Assembly: GCA_964510375.1 (NCBI GenBank)
Contig: CAZEBR010000018.1
Location: 1-34,541 of the forward strand
DNA: 34,541 bases
Direction of reading: 5' to 3'
Origin: CAYLJV01 sp964510375
GTDB taxonomy: Archaea; Hadarchaeota; Hadarchaeia; Hadarchaeales; JAGGTB01
The position numbers and the translations under genes are program-made. The notes under the pieces are model-generated. The model was given only the letters and a program-made list of their open reading frames with translations, searched no databases and had not been told where the DNA came from. Positions 24,576-32,039 of the stretch are shown piece by piece (positions within the stretch are counted from its first letter, which is position 1; every line of letters begins with the position of its first letter).

Positions 24576-25087
24576 CCACGGATCAACACAGGAAGGAAGC
24601 CCCTTCCGACCTTCACGTCAAGACAATCACGGTGAGCGATTCCCTTGCAGAGAAAGGCGAGGCAGGATACCGAGAGGACAAGTCGGGAAAGATTATCCAG
24701 AAAAAAATCGAGGAAGGAGGATATTCCTCGGAGCGGGTGATCGTGCCGGACGAAGGGGAGAAAATCGAAGAAGAAATAAGCGAAGCCGTCGCGGACGACG
24801 GGGTCGACGCGGTCATTACCACCGGTGGAACCGGCATTACGTCCAGAGACAAGACCGCCGATATCGCCAAGAAACTCTTCGACAAGGAATTTCCCGGATT
24901 CGGAGAGCTATTCAGGAGAAAAAGTTTCGACGAAATCGGGACCGCAGTAATCTTGAGCAGAGCCACGGCGGGACTCGTGAAACAAAAGCCGATTTTTTGT
25001 CTTCCCGGATCTCCAAATTCCGTGGAAACAGGGATGGATCTGATCATTTCCGATTTAGCCCACATAATAAAACACGCGAGGGAATGA
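24572..25087 (+). CDS. moaB: MoaB/Mog family molybdopterin adenylyltransferase
   Basis: A 171-residue MoaB-type protein that adenylates molybdopterin before metal insertion. Motifs are VKTITVSDS at the start of the fold, DAVITTGGTGITSRDKTADI (the pterin-binding TGGTG loop), and FCLPGSPNSVETG. The GTG start overlaps the moaC stop and has GGTGA upstream. A longer ORF reading back to 24476 lacks any family similarity. It overlaps moeA1 as ATGA, so moaC-moaB-moeA1 form a tightly coupled unit; the stop in moaC could therefore also affect moaB translation. Confidence 0.93.
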   Translation: MTTDQHRKEAPSDLHVKTITVSDSLAEKGEAGYREDKSGKIIQKKIEEGGYSSERVIVPDEGEKIEEEISEAVADDGVDAVITTGGTGITSRDKTADIAKKLFDKEFPGFGELFRRKSFDEIGTAVILSRATAGLVKQKPIFCLPGSPNSVETGMDLIISDLAHIIKHARE

Positions 25088-26334
25088 GCTTGGAAGTAAA
25101 AAGGCACGGTTTTTCGGAATATACGCGATTGGACCGCGCTCTGGAACTCATACTCTCCGAAATAGAGAGAGTCAACGCCGAAAAGGTCCCGATAGAAGAG
25201 GCCTGTAAGAGGGTACTCGCCGAGGATATAGAAGCCCAAAAAAACGTACCGCCTTTTGACAGGGCTGCAATGGACGGTTTCGCGGTCCGGGCCGAAGACA
25301 CCTTCGGCGCCGAGGAAAACGATCCCAACAGGTTGAAGGTAACCGGAAGGATAAAAACCGGAACAGAATCAGAAATTGAAATCGGGGAGGGCGAAGCGGC
25401 GGAAATATCCACAGGGGCTCCGCTACCGAAGGGGGCCGACGCCGTGATAAAAATAGAGGAAACACGTCAGGACGAAGATCCATTTGTAAAAATCATCTCA
25501 CCAGTCTCGCCGGGAAAAAACGTCTCGCCTCGCGGAGAGGACACAACCGCTGGAGAAAAAATTTTCGAAGAGGGCCGAGTCCTCAGACCTTCGGACATAG
25601 GTATCCTGGCTTCTATCGACAAACTGGAAGTAAAAGTAAGCCGGAAACCGGAAGTCGGGATTTCGGCAACGGGCAACGAGCTACGTAAACCGGGAGAAAA
25701 ACTCAAGCCCGGAGAAATAACGGAATCCAACACGTACACGTTAGCACCGGCGATAAAAGGTGCGGGAGGAAAACCCACGAGATTGGACATTGTCAGAGAC
25801 GATGTTGACCAATTAAAAGAAGCTCTCAATCTATCGTCCGATTTTGACATGTTAATTTTCACGGGTGGAACTTCCGTCGGAGAGGATGACTTACTACCGG
25901 ACGTTATATCCGGAGAAGGTGACCTTATCCTTCACGGCGTCGCCATGCGCCCGGGAGGCCCGGTCGGTTTCGGGGTGGTGAACCAAACCCCTGTTTTCTC
26001 CTTACCCGGATTTCCGGCTGCGACTCTAGTTTCGTTTGAAACGCTCGTTAGACCGGCCCTGAAAAAAATGCAGGGGGCGAGCAAGGAAACCGATCGAATT
26101 GAGGTGAAGGCCTCTTTGAAAAGAAAAGTAAGCTCCAGTTTAGGAAGGGTCGACATAGTCAGGGCAAAAATCGATAAAGATGGAGGAAAATATCAGGCGG
26201 CTCCAATCAGGGTGACGGGCTCGAGCCTATTGACTTCGATATCCAGAGCCAATGGTTTCATTATAGTACCTGGAAACAAGGAGGGATTTTCGAAAGGGGA
26301 CGAAGTTACGGTCAGGATAATGGACGACCTATAA
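25084..26334 (+). CDS. moeA: Molybdopterin molybdenumtransferase MoeA, paralogue 1
   Basis: A 416-residue MoeA, which inserts molybdate or tungstate into adenylated molybdopterin. Conserved blocks are VPPFDRAAMDGFAVRAED (near 58-75), ISTGAPLPKGADAVIKIEET, TGNELRKPGE, the metal/pterin site FTGGTSVGEDDLLPDV, HGVAMRPGGPVGFG and FSLPGFPAATLVSFE. The C-terminal domain IV follows (GSSLLTSISRANGFIIVP). The ATG overlaps the moaB stop. The Glu in GGTSVGEDD is retained, unlike in the adjacent paralogue. A longer ORF back to 24997 is read over moaB and is not the gene. Confidence 0.95.
   Translation: MSLEVKRHGFSEYTRLDRALELILSEIERVNAEKVPIEEACKRVLAEDIEAQKNVPPFDRAAMDGFAVRAEDTFGAEENDPNRLKVTGRIKTGTESEIEIGEGEAAEISTGAPLPKGADAVIKIEETRQDEDPFVKIISPVSPGKNVSPRGEDTTAGEKIFEEGRVLRPSDIGILASIDKLEVKVSRKPEVGISATGNELRKPGEKLKPGEITESNTYTLAPAIKGAGGKPTRLDIVRDDVDQLKEALNLSSDFDMLIFTGGTSVGEDDLLPDVISGEGDLILHGVAMRPGGPVGFGVVNQTPVFSLPGFPAATLVSFETLVRPALKKMQGASKETDRIEVKASLKRKVSSSLGRVDIVRAKIDKDGGKYQAAPIRVTGSSLLTSISRANGFIIVPGNKEGFSKGDEVTVRIMDDL
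25273..25310 (+). repeat. 38-base identical block shared by the two moeA genes (copy 1)
   Basis: This block, encoding the DGFAVRAEDTFG region of moeA1, is identical base for base to 26534-26571 in moeA2, including synonymous positions. Flanking sequence diverges much more. Purifying selection on protein alone would not preserve the third codon positions, so local gene conversion or recombination is likely. Confidence 0.8.
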
Positions 26335-26359
26335 TCATAAAACTAACTGAGGTAATGAG

Positions 26360-27613
26360 ATGCCACAAAGCCTAGAAGTAAAAACTGTGGAGGAAGCGCG
26401 CGAAGAATTCCACCGACACTGGAAACCTAGCCGAGAAAATGAAGTAGTCCCCGTATCGGAGGCCGAAGGACTGGTGTTGAGCAAGGACGCGAAGTCCGCC
26501 GTGGATCTACCGCCTTTTGACAGATCAGTTTACGACGGTTTCGCGGTCCGGGCCGAAGACACCTTCGGCGCAGAGGAGGACAATCCGGTCACCCTTCGAT
26601 TCGTGGGAAGCATAATGGCCGGACAAAAACCCGACATAGACATCGGAAAAGGAGAATGCGTGGAAATTTCCACGGGTGCCCCGATGCCCGAGGACGCCGA
26701 CGCGGTAGTGATGGTGGAAGAAACTTCCCGCCACGAAGATGAAGTACAGGTTAGAAGGGCCGTCTCTCCCAGAGAAAACATCAAGGAAAGAGGTTCGGAG
26801 CTGAAAAAGGGCGAATTGATTGCCCAAAAGGGCAGAAAGATCACTCCCAGAATATACGGTGCCCTACTGGCCAGCGGTGTCCAAGAGGTCGAGGTTACTT
26901 CAAAACCTCGGATAGGCGTCTTCTCATCCGGCGAAGAACTGGTAAATACCGACTCTGACCTCGAAATTGGTGAAATTTATGACGTTAACGGGCCGACAAT
27001 CACCAGCGCCGCAAAAAATTGCGGGACCATTTCGGAGTATCTCGGGATTATAAGAGACAATCGCGACGAGATAAAAAAGAAAATCGAAGAATCCCTAGAA
27101 GAATTCGATGCCCTGATTACCTCGGGGGGAACGTCGGCTGGGTCCTCGGACCTGATACCCAAAGTAATTGACGAAGTCGGCGAACCGGGCATCGTGATAC
27201 ACGGGCTAGCACAGAAACCCGGGAAGCCCACGTACCTTGCACTTATCGACGATAAACCCATTTTCGGACTACCCGGATATCCCGTTTCTGCCCACATGGT
27301 TTTTGATCAGTTGGTGGAACCCCTCTTGCGCGAAATGTCCGGACATCCTAAAACCGGAAGGAGAGAGATTCGGGCCAGCCTGACCAGGAAGATGAACTCG
27401 GCAAGGGGAAGGCGTGAACTCGTTCCCGTGAGAGTGAGAAGGGATGACGGACAATCTTGGGGGGACCCAATTAGAAAGGGTTCGGGGGCGATAACTTCGC
27501 TTTCCGAAGCCGACGGCTATTTCGAAATTCCGAGAAACAGAGAGATAGTGGACAAAGGAGAAGAAGTCACTATAAGGCTGTTCGACGACTCGCTCACTCA
27601 TTATCGGAAGTAA
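26360..27613 (+). CDS. moeA: Molybdopterin molybdenumtransferase MoeA, paralogue 2
   Basis: A 417-residue MoeA paralogue 25 bases downstream of paralogue 1. It shares LPPFDRSVYDGFAVRAED, EISTGAPMPEDADAVVMVEE, SSGEELVNTD, IHGLAQKPGKPTYLAL and FGLPGYPVSAHMVF. The catalytic loop reads ITSGGTSAGSSDLIPKV, lacking the Glu found in GGTSVGEDD of MoeA1 and of E. coli MoeA. Many archaea have such a pair, and different metals (Mo versus W) or division of labour have been proposed. It ends two bases from the convergent wtpC stop. Confidence 0.94.
   Translation: MPQSLEVKTVEEAREEFHRHWKPSRENEVVPVSEAEGLVLSKDAKSAVDLPPFDRSVYDGFAVRAEDTFGAEEDNPVTLRFVGSIMAGQKPDIDIGKGECVEISTGAPMPEDADAVVMVEETSRHEDEVQVRRAVSPRENIKERGSELKKGELIAQKGRKITPRIYGALLASGVQEVEVTSKPRIGVFSSGEELVNTDSDLEIGEIYDVNGPTITSAAKNCGTISEYLGIIRDNRDEIKKKIEESLEEFDALITSGGTSAGSSDLIPKVIDEVGEPGIVIHGLAQKPGKPTYLALIDDKPIFGLPGYPVSAHMVFDQLVEPLLREMSGHPKTGRREIRASLTRKMNSARGRRELVPVRVRRDDGQSWGDPIRKGSGAITSLSEADGYFEIPRNREIVDKGEEVTIRLFDDSLTHYRK
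26534..26571 (+). repeat. 38-base identical block shared by the two moeA genes (copy 2)
   Basis: Second copy of the block described at 25273-25310. A shorter identical stretch, TACCGCCTTTTGACAG, lies just upstream in both genes. Confidence 0.8.
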
Positions 27614-27615
27614 GT

Positions 27616-28662
27616 TCACATCACGTGTACAGAAGAAGCCTTAAAGGTTAGATATACCTCGTCCCCAATCCCAATGTCCATTTCCCTAAGGGACTTTTTC
27701 GTCAGCAAGACCGTGAATTCTTCTCCCGCATCTACGACCAACCTGACGGTGCTTTCCAAGCCGATGACCTCCTCTACCCTTCCACTAAACGTGTTCCTGC
27801 CGCTGGAGCTAAAGGGCTCCTTGGAAACAAGAATCTCATCTGGCCGAATGCAGGCCTTTACATCCCCCTCTTTATCCGATACTGCCTCTATCTCCACCCT
27901 TTCACCCACATCGATTTTACAAATCCCATCTTCACAAGTTGACTTTCCATCAAACACGTTCTCCATGCCGACAAAGTTCGCTACGAATTCGGATTCCGGT
28001 CTGCGAAATACTTCCTCCGAAGAACCCACTTGTATTATGCTTCCCTCCTTCATCAGACCGATACGATCGGCGAGCCAAGAGGCCTCTTCCCGGCTGTGGG
28101 TGACATGGAGTGTGGTTATTCCCATCTCCCGGTGTATTCTCTCGAGTTCGCTCCTCATCTCCTCCTGTGAGGGCATGTCAAGGGCACTTATCGGCTCATC
28201 AAGAAGTAAGATCTCGGGGTCCAAGACGAGCCCCCTAGCTAGTGCGGTCTTCTGTTGCTCTCCACCGCTTAGAGTTTTGGGATAGCGCTCCGTCAAGTGA
28301 TTTATTCCCAAAAGATTCACTATCTGATCCGTCTTATCCTGAATTTCAGCACTCGAAAAATCGTTAACTTCCAAACCGAACTTGATATTTTCTTCGACCG
28401 TGAGGTGCGGAAAAAGCGAATAGTCCTGATAAACGAATCCCACATCGCGATCCTCGGGATCTTTGTAAGTCACGTCTTCCCCTCCAAGGAAAATTCTACC
28501 ATCGTCGGGCTCGTAGAAGCCGGCTATAAGCTCCAATAGCAGCGTCTTACCGGCCCCCGTGGGGCCCAAAATAACGAAATATTCCCCCTCCTTAACCTCC
28601 AAATCTATGTTTTTTAGGGAGAAATCTTGCCAGTCTCGCGAAAGATTCTCAATACTTATCAA
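27616..28662 (-). CDS. wtpC: Tungstate/molybdate ABC transporter ATP-binding protein WtpC
   Basis: A 348-residue importer ATPase. Walker A is GPTGAGKT (33-40), the Q-loop is in GFVYQDYSLFPHLTV, the signature is LSGGEQQKTALARGL, and Walker B is ILLLDEPISALD. The H-loop is in LHVTHSREEA. The region from about 235 is a TOBE domain (CIRPDEILVSKEP, then NTFSGRVEEVIGLES), which in this family can bind oxyanion and shut the transporter by trans-inhibition. It overlaps wtpB by 14 bases. Family and neighbours both point to tungstate or molybdate uptake. Confidence 0.93.
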   Translation of the reverse strand: MISIENLSRDWQDFSLKNIDLEVKEGEYFVILGPTGAGKTLLLELIAGFYEPDDGRIFLGGEDVTYKDPEDRDVGFVYQDYSLFPHLTVEENIKFGLEVNDFSSAEIQDKTDQIVNLLGINHLTERYPKTLSGGEQQKTALARGLVLDPEILLLDEPISALDMPSQEEMRSELERIHREMGITTLHVTHSREEASWLADRIGLMKEGSIIQVGSSEEVFRRPESEFVANFVGMENVFDGKSTCEDGICKIDVGERVEIEAVSDKEGDVKACIRPDEILVSKEPFSSSGRNTFSGRVEEVIGLESTVRLVVDAGEEFTVLLTKKSLREMDIGIGDEVYLTFKASSVHVM

Positions 28663-29440
28663 ACAATCGCCCCCTCAGATACCTCAAAACCATGAATATT
28701 GGTAGAGTTATCAAAAGCAGAACCACAGCCACGGCCTTAGCCTGAGCCAACCCAGAACTGTTGAACTCGGTCCATATCAAAGCTGGAGCTATTGTCGGGA
28801 AATACCCTACAAAGAGAACAACCGCAGAAAATTCGCTGATCGAGCGAGCCCAGCTCATCACCGCTCCGTTGAAGATATGAGGAAAAGCCAAAGGAAACAT
28901 CACTCTCCTGAAAGTTTGCCAGCTCGAAGCCCCCAGGTTTCTGGATACATTGACCAGATTAGAATCGACGCTCTGAAAACCCTCCTTGGCCGAATTTATC
29001 ATATAGGGGGCGGAAATGAAACTCATCGCTGTGACTATTCCCAAATAAGACCTCTCAAACTGTATTGGTCCGGTCAATCCACCAATCAAACCGGAAGATC
29101 CGAAGACGGCCAGCAGGGCGATTCCAGCTACAGTATGCGGAATGGCCATTGGAAGATCGATAACCCCCTCCACGAAGCTCTTACCCCAAAAATCCCCTCC
29201 CCTCACGAGCAGGTAGGCCAAGGGAATTCCGAATCCAAACCCCACCAATACCGCCAGAAAAGAAGCGTATAAGCTGTTGCCTACCGCTCCCAAAACCCTA
29301 GAACTCAAAAAAGCTCCGACAAGTCTGTCAAAATTTAGAAATATCTGATCCGAGAGAATATTCAGGACCGTGACGAATAAAAGTAAAAAAATAAGGCCAC
29401 CTAAGACCGAAAAAGTGACCTTTAACCTGTCTATTTTCAT
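28649..29440 (-). CDS. wtpB: Tungstate/molybdate ABC transporter permease WtpB
   Basis: A 263-residue permease with about six membrane helices. The cytoplasmic EAA loop that docks the ATPase is SRNLGASSWQTFRRVMFPLA (about 175-194). GIPLAYLLVRG and LPMAIPHTVAGIALL are typical of ModB/WtpB. The ATG lies 11 bases after the wtpA stop, and the 3' end overlaps wtpC, so the three subunits are made from one transcript. Confidence 0.93.
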   Translation of the reverse strand: MKIDRLKVTFSVLGGLIFLLLFVTVLNILSDQIFLNFDRLVGAFLSSRVLGAVGNSLYASFLAVLVGFGFGIPLAYLLVRGGDFWGKSFVEGVIDLPMAIPHTVAGIALLAVFGSSGLIGGLTGPIQFERSYLGIVTAMSFISAPYMINSAKEGFQSVDSNLVNVSRNLGASSWQTFRRVMFPLAFPHIFNGAVMSWARSISEFSAVVLFVGYFPTIAPALIWTEFNSSGLAQAKAVAVVLLLITLPIFMVLRYLRGRLFDKY

Positions 29441-29451
29441 GCTTTGTATCC

Positions 29452-30477
29452 CTATTCCTGTTCTACTGTATCCTTAAGCTCCTCCGGTAAAGCGTCCTTG
29501 TCGTTAGTCCTTGGCGGAGAGATAGGTGGTTGACCCATATTCTCAAATACCTCTTTGCCCTTTTCGCTGAATAAAAATTCTAGGAAATCAACGGCGGCCT
29601 CTCTGTTTTTAGCATCATCCAATAAGGTGATCCCATAGACTATCGGTTTTCCCTTCTTGACCGTACCGTCGGTGAGTTCGACCCTCACCTTATTGTAGAT
29701 ATCGGCGTACTGAATCCTTCCTAAATTAACCTGAGCAGGTAACTCCACAAAATCGAAACCGTGCTGTTTCGCTATGCTACGATAGTTAAACATGTAATCG
29801 ACGCTTCCTTCCTCCAACTTCGGGATTACTGCAACCTCCATCGCACCCACCGTTACCCTGTCGGTCGGATTTAACTGATCAAGTTTTTTCGCCTCGATCA
29901 CATAATTGCCGCCGCTCTTTTCGGGAGCGGACATCGCAGTGTTATTAGCCACCAGAGCATCGAAAATTTGGGAATTATCGTAATACATCTCAGCGAGCTG
30001 AATAGCCATTATGGCACGATATCCTCCCGGATCTGCGTTGGGATTTCCAAAGGCAAAGGCAACGTTCTCCCCTGATAGTATTTCGTACCAGTTATTCTGA
30101 TTTATTTCCTCCGAATACTTACTTCCTTCGGAATAACAAAGTACCACTTCATTCCTCGCAAACTGAATGTAACTTTCGGTCTCCCCTTCCGAAATCATAT
30201 AATCCGGAATGAGAGAATAATCCGATACGGCCGCAATATCCGGATTCTTCTGTTCATTTTTAACGTATCTCGAGACTGCCACGCTACCGTGAGGTTCCTG
30301 ATGCACCGTAAGGTCATCATTTATATTGTCTATTCTTTCGAAAGGCTTCGTAAGGCTCCCGGCATGCAATACGTAAACTTCGGAAGAACTGTCAGATATT
30401 TCAGAATATAGAAAAACACCTGCACCGGCAACGACAATTATCGCTATCAGGATAATGGAAATCTTTGAATTTTCCAT
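29452..30477 (-). CDS. wtpA: Tungstate/molybdate-binding protein WtpA
   Basis: A 341-residue periplasmic-type binding protein. An N-terminal hydrophobic helix (about 7-24) anchors or exports it; no lipobox cysteine is present. Likely oxyanion ligands, by analogy with archaeal ModA/WtpA structures, are S41 in HAGSLTKPF, S65 in PHGSVAVSR, D149 in NADPGGYRA, a Glu at 222-223 in IPKLEEGSVDY, and Y232 in MFNYRS. The archaeal proteins use two carboxylates for octahedral binding, unlike bacterial ModA. The ATG at 30477 has GGAGGTG five bases upstream; an earlier in-frame ATG overlaps that site. It is transcribed divergently from modE. Confidence 0.94.
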   Translation of the reverse strand: MENSKISIILIAIIVVAGAGVFLYSEISDSSSEVYVLHAGSLTKPFERIDNINDDLTVHQEPHGSVAVSRYVKNEQKNPDIAAVSDYSLIPDYMISEGETESYIQFARNEVVLCYSEGSKYSEEINQNNWYEILSGENVAFAFGNPNADPGGYRAIMAIQLAEMYYDNSQIFDALVANNTAMSAPEKSGGNYVIEAKKLDQLNPTDRVTVGAMEVAVIPKLEEGSVDYMFNYRSIAKQHGFDFVELPAQVNLGRIQYADIYNKVRVELTDGTVKKGKPIVYGITLLDDAKNREAAVDFLEFLFSEKGKEVFENMGQPPISPPRTNDKDALPEELKDTVEQE

Positions 30478-30498
30478 CTTTTCACCTCCAATCATCGA

Positions 30499-30516
30499 TA
30501 TGTTTTAGATAACATA
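30499..30516. promoter_or_regulatory. Putative ModE operator (inverted repeat)
   Basis: TATGTT and AACATA are separated by six bases. The wider sequence, CGATATGTT...AACATAACC, resembles the CGTTATAT...ACATAACG half sites I recall for bacterial ModE. It lies between the TATA box and the wtpA gene, over the expected transcription start, so a bound repressor would block wtpA. A regulator of the right family is encoded next door. Confidence 0.5.
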
Positions 30517-30520
30517 ACCG

Positions 30521-30529
30521 GATATAAAC
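30521..30529. promoter_or_regulatory. Near-symmetric TATA element between wtpA and modE
   Basis: The minus strand reads GTTTATATC within GGTTTATATCC, a strong TATA box for wtpA (44-52 bases before its ATG). The plus strand reads GATATAAAC, about 35-43 bases before the TTG start of modE, and can also serve as a TATA box. One element may therefore direct both transcripts. Confidence 0.5.
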
Positions 30530-30563
30530 CTTATGCAGGAAAAACACAACAGTGGAGTCTACG

Positions 30564-31118
30564 TTGAGCGAGGATTCTAAACTAAAACCCAAACTTAAGC
30601 TATGGCTGGAGAAAGAAAAAGAGACGATAGCGGGCGAAGGGCGAATAGAATTGCTCAGCGCCATAGAAAAGGAGGGATCTCTCAACAAGGCCGCCGAAAG
30701 TATGGACATGTCCTATCGACACGCTTGGGGGATAATAAAAAAATTAGAAGATAGGTTAGGTTTCGAGCTTGTCAGATCCGTCAAGGGAGGAAAAGGCGGT
30801 GGAGGAACCGTTCTCACGGAGGAAGGACAAAAAATTGTTAAAAAATACGACCGGATGAACGAGGCCTTAAATAAAATGATCAAGGAAGAGACATTCTGGG
30901 AAAACGTGTCGACGAAAATCTCAGCGCGAAATCACCTCAAAGGAGAAGTAGAAGACGTCGAACTCGGAGAGGTAGGAGCAAAAATAAAAATTAAGATTGA
31001 ACCCGAAACAGTAACTGCGTTTATCACAAAAGAAGCTGCAGAGGATCTAGATTTGAAAGAGGGCGACGAAGCCGAAGCAGTGATAAAGGCGACGGAAGTC
31101 ATGGTCTCAAAACCCTAA
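30564..31118 (+). CDS. modE: ModE-type molybdate/tungstate-responsive regulator
   Basis: A 184-residue regulator with the ModE plan: an N-terminal LysR-like winged helix (GEGRIELLSAIEKEGSLNKA, then AESMDMSYRHAWGIIKKLED) with the GGKGGGGTVLTEEGQ wing. A C-terminal Mop/TOBE domain begins at ISARNHLKGEVEDVELGEVG, where molybdate or tungstate binds. Only one Mop repeat is present, against two in E. coli ModE. The TTG start has GGAG six bases upstream; a GTG four codons earlier overlaps that site. Divergence from wtpABC and an inverted repeat between them suggest it controls uptake. Confidence 0.92.
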   Translation: MSEDSKLKPKLKLWLEKEKETIAGEGRIELLSAIEKEGSLNKAAESMDMSYRHAWGIIKKLEDRLGFELVRSVKGGKGGGGTVLTEEGQKIVKKYDRMNEALNKMIKEETFWENVSTKISARNHLKGEVEDVELGEVGAKIKIKIEPETVTAFITKEAAEDLDLKEGDEAEAVIKATEVMVSKP

Positions 31119-31135
31119 TTGCTATTATTACATGG

Positions 31136-31172
31136 CTCGCGATTCTTGACTAAACGTTTACCAATTCGCGAG
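31136..31172. repeat. Inverted repeat downstream of modE
   Basis: CTCGCGA at 31136-31142 and TCGCGAG at 31166-31172 form a 7-base-pair stem with a 23-base loop. It starts 18 bases after the modE stop. It may be an RNA hairpin at the transcript end or a protein-binding site. Confidence 0.3.
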
Positions 31173-31203
31173 TTAATCTCGCTCATCTTCCAAATCAACA
31201 GTA

Positions 31204-31213
31204 CTAATTAAAG
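31204..31213 (+). promoter_or_regulatory. Probable TATA box for tRNA-Gln(UUG)
   Basis: CTAATTAAAG is centred about 29 bases before the first base of the tRNA, the expected spacing for an archaeal tRNA promoter. Confidence 0.5.
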
Positions 31214-31237
31214 TAGTGAAAATGATACCTTCTTGGC

Positions 31238-31310
31238 AGCCCCGTGGTGTAGTGGTCAAGCATACGGGGTTTTGGTCCCCGCGACGGCGGTTCGAATCCG
31301 CCCGGGGCTA
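31238..31310 (+). tRNA. tRNA-Gln (anticodon UUG)
   Basis: 73 bases, no intron, CCA not encoded. Acceptor arms AGCCCCG and CGGGGCT pair fully, with discriminator A. The anticodon stem CGGGG/CCCCG encloses the loop TTTTGGT, giving UUG at 31272-31274. The T arm is GGCGG-TTCGAAT-CCGCC. The first pair is A1-U72, an identity feature that the archaeal GatDE amidotransferase uses for tRNA-Gln. It is closely similar to the second tRNA-Gln at 31894. Confidence 0.95.
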
Positions 31311-31404
31311 CTCACTCCACCGAGCTAAAATCGGAGAACACAAAAAGCAAAGACGAAAAGAAGATACCTTATTAGGATGCCGAAATGAAATCTTTACGGT
31401 CATT

Positions 31405-31800
31405 ATGTTCGAATCAATCAAAATCAAACGCAGGCTGGCATTGGACGGATTGTTCGGAGCACTTCTCCTGTTTTTCTACATAGTCTTTCGGCTGAAATTC
31501 AGTGCAAAAATAGCCGAGATGAACCGACTCTTCCTGGCGTCTTATATCTTTCTGCTCTTGGGCGTATTTCTATTTTATCTGACGTATGACATGAATGCAG
31601 AGCTTGCATCGGCCCTACACATGTCAATTTTTCCCGTATCTTCGGCATCTTTCATGTTTACAAAATGGGCACCAATCATCCAAAACGGAGCGACTAATTC
31701 ACGATACACGTTCTATTACGCATTAATATCTTACAATTTACTACTGATATCCTACTTCGTGCTACAATACTTCCGGCACCGCGAAAACCCGGAACCGTAG
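31405..31800 (+). CDS. Unknown membrane protein between the two tRNA-Gln genes
   Basis: A 131-residue hydrophobic protein not assigned to any family. Membrane helices are likely at about 12-30 (ALDGLFGALLLFFYIVFRL), 41-60 (LFLASYIFLLLGVFLFYLT), 65-86 (weaker) and 103-123 (YTFYYALISYNLLLISYFVL). The tail RHRENPEP is charged. The ORF is open upstream through the tRNA, but only the part from ATG 31405 lies clear of it. No good ribosome binding site precedes the ATG, so expression and exact start are uncertain. Confidence 0.55.
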   Translation: MFESIKIKRRLALDGLFGALLLFFYIVFRLKFSAKIAEMNRLFLASYIFLLLGVFLFYLTYDMNAELASALHMSIFPVSSASFMFTKWAPIIQNGATNSRYTFYYALISYNLLLISYFVLQYFRHRENPEP

Positions 31801-31893
31801 ACAAGATAGGCTTTATGAACATGTATCTTGTTAATATGCGAGGGAAATAAATTAGAAAAAGAGATTATTAGTAAGCGATAAATCCACTTTTGA

Positions 31894-31966
31894 AGCCCCG
31901 TGGTGTAGTGGTCAAGCATGCGAGGTTCTGGTCCTCGTGACGGTGGTTCGAATCCGCCCGGGGCTA
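31894..31966 (+). tRNA. tRNA-Gln (anticodon CUG)
   Basis: 73 bases, followed directly by CCA at 31967-31969. Acceptor arms AGCCCCG/CGGGGCT, discriminator A. Anticodon stem CGAGG/CCTCG with loop TTCTGGT, giving CUG at 31948-20, that is 31928-31930. T arm GGTGG-TTCGAAT-CCGCC with one G-U pair. The D arm and acceptor are identical to those of the UUG isoacceptor. The two differ mainly in the anticodon arm, so they arose by duplication. A1-U72 is present. Confidence 0.95.
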
Positions 31967-32039
31967 CCAATCAATAAACATGCGCTAGGAAACGGACTAA
32001 AAAATGCAAAATAAAATTAGAACGAATTAACGGAGAAAG

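Noticed and set aside
24613..25239. Minus-strand ORF of 208 codons opposite moaB/moeA
   Set aside because: Antisense shadow; the plus strand has coupled, family-recognisable genes.
31238..31969. Integrative element bounded by tRNA att repeats
   Set aside because: No integrase or other mobile gene lies between. Both repeats are complete functional tRNAs, so duplication explains them.
31752..31970. Minus-strand ORF of 72 codons covering tRNA-Gln(CUG), starting MVAPGGFEPPSRGPEPRML
   Set aside because: It is the translated antisense of the tRNA, a well-known false gene type.
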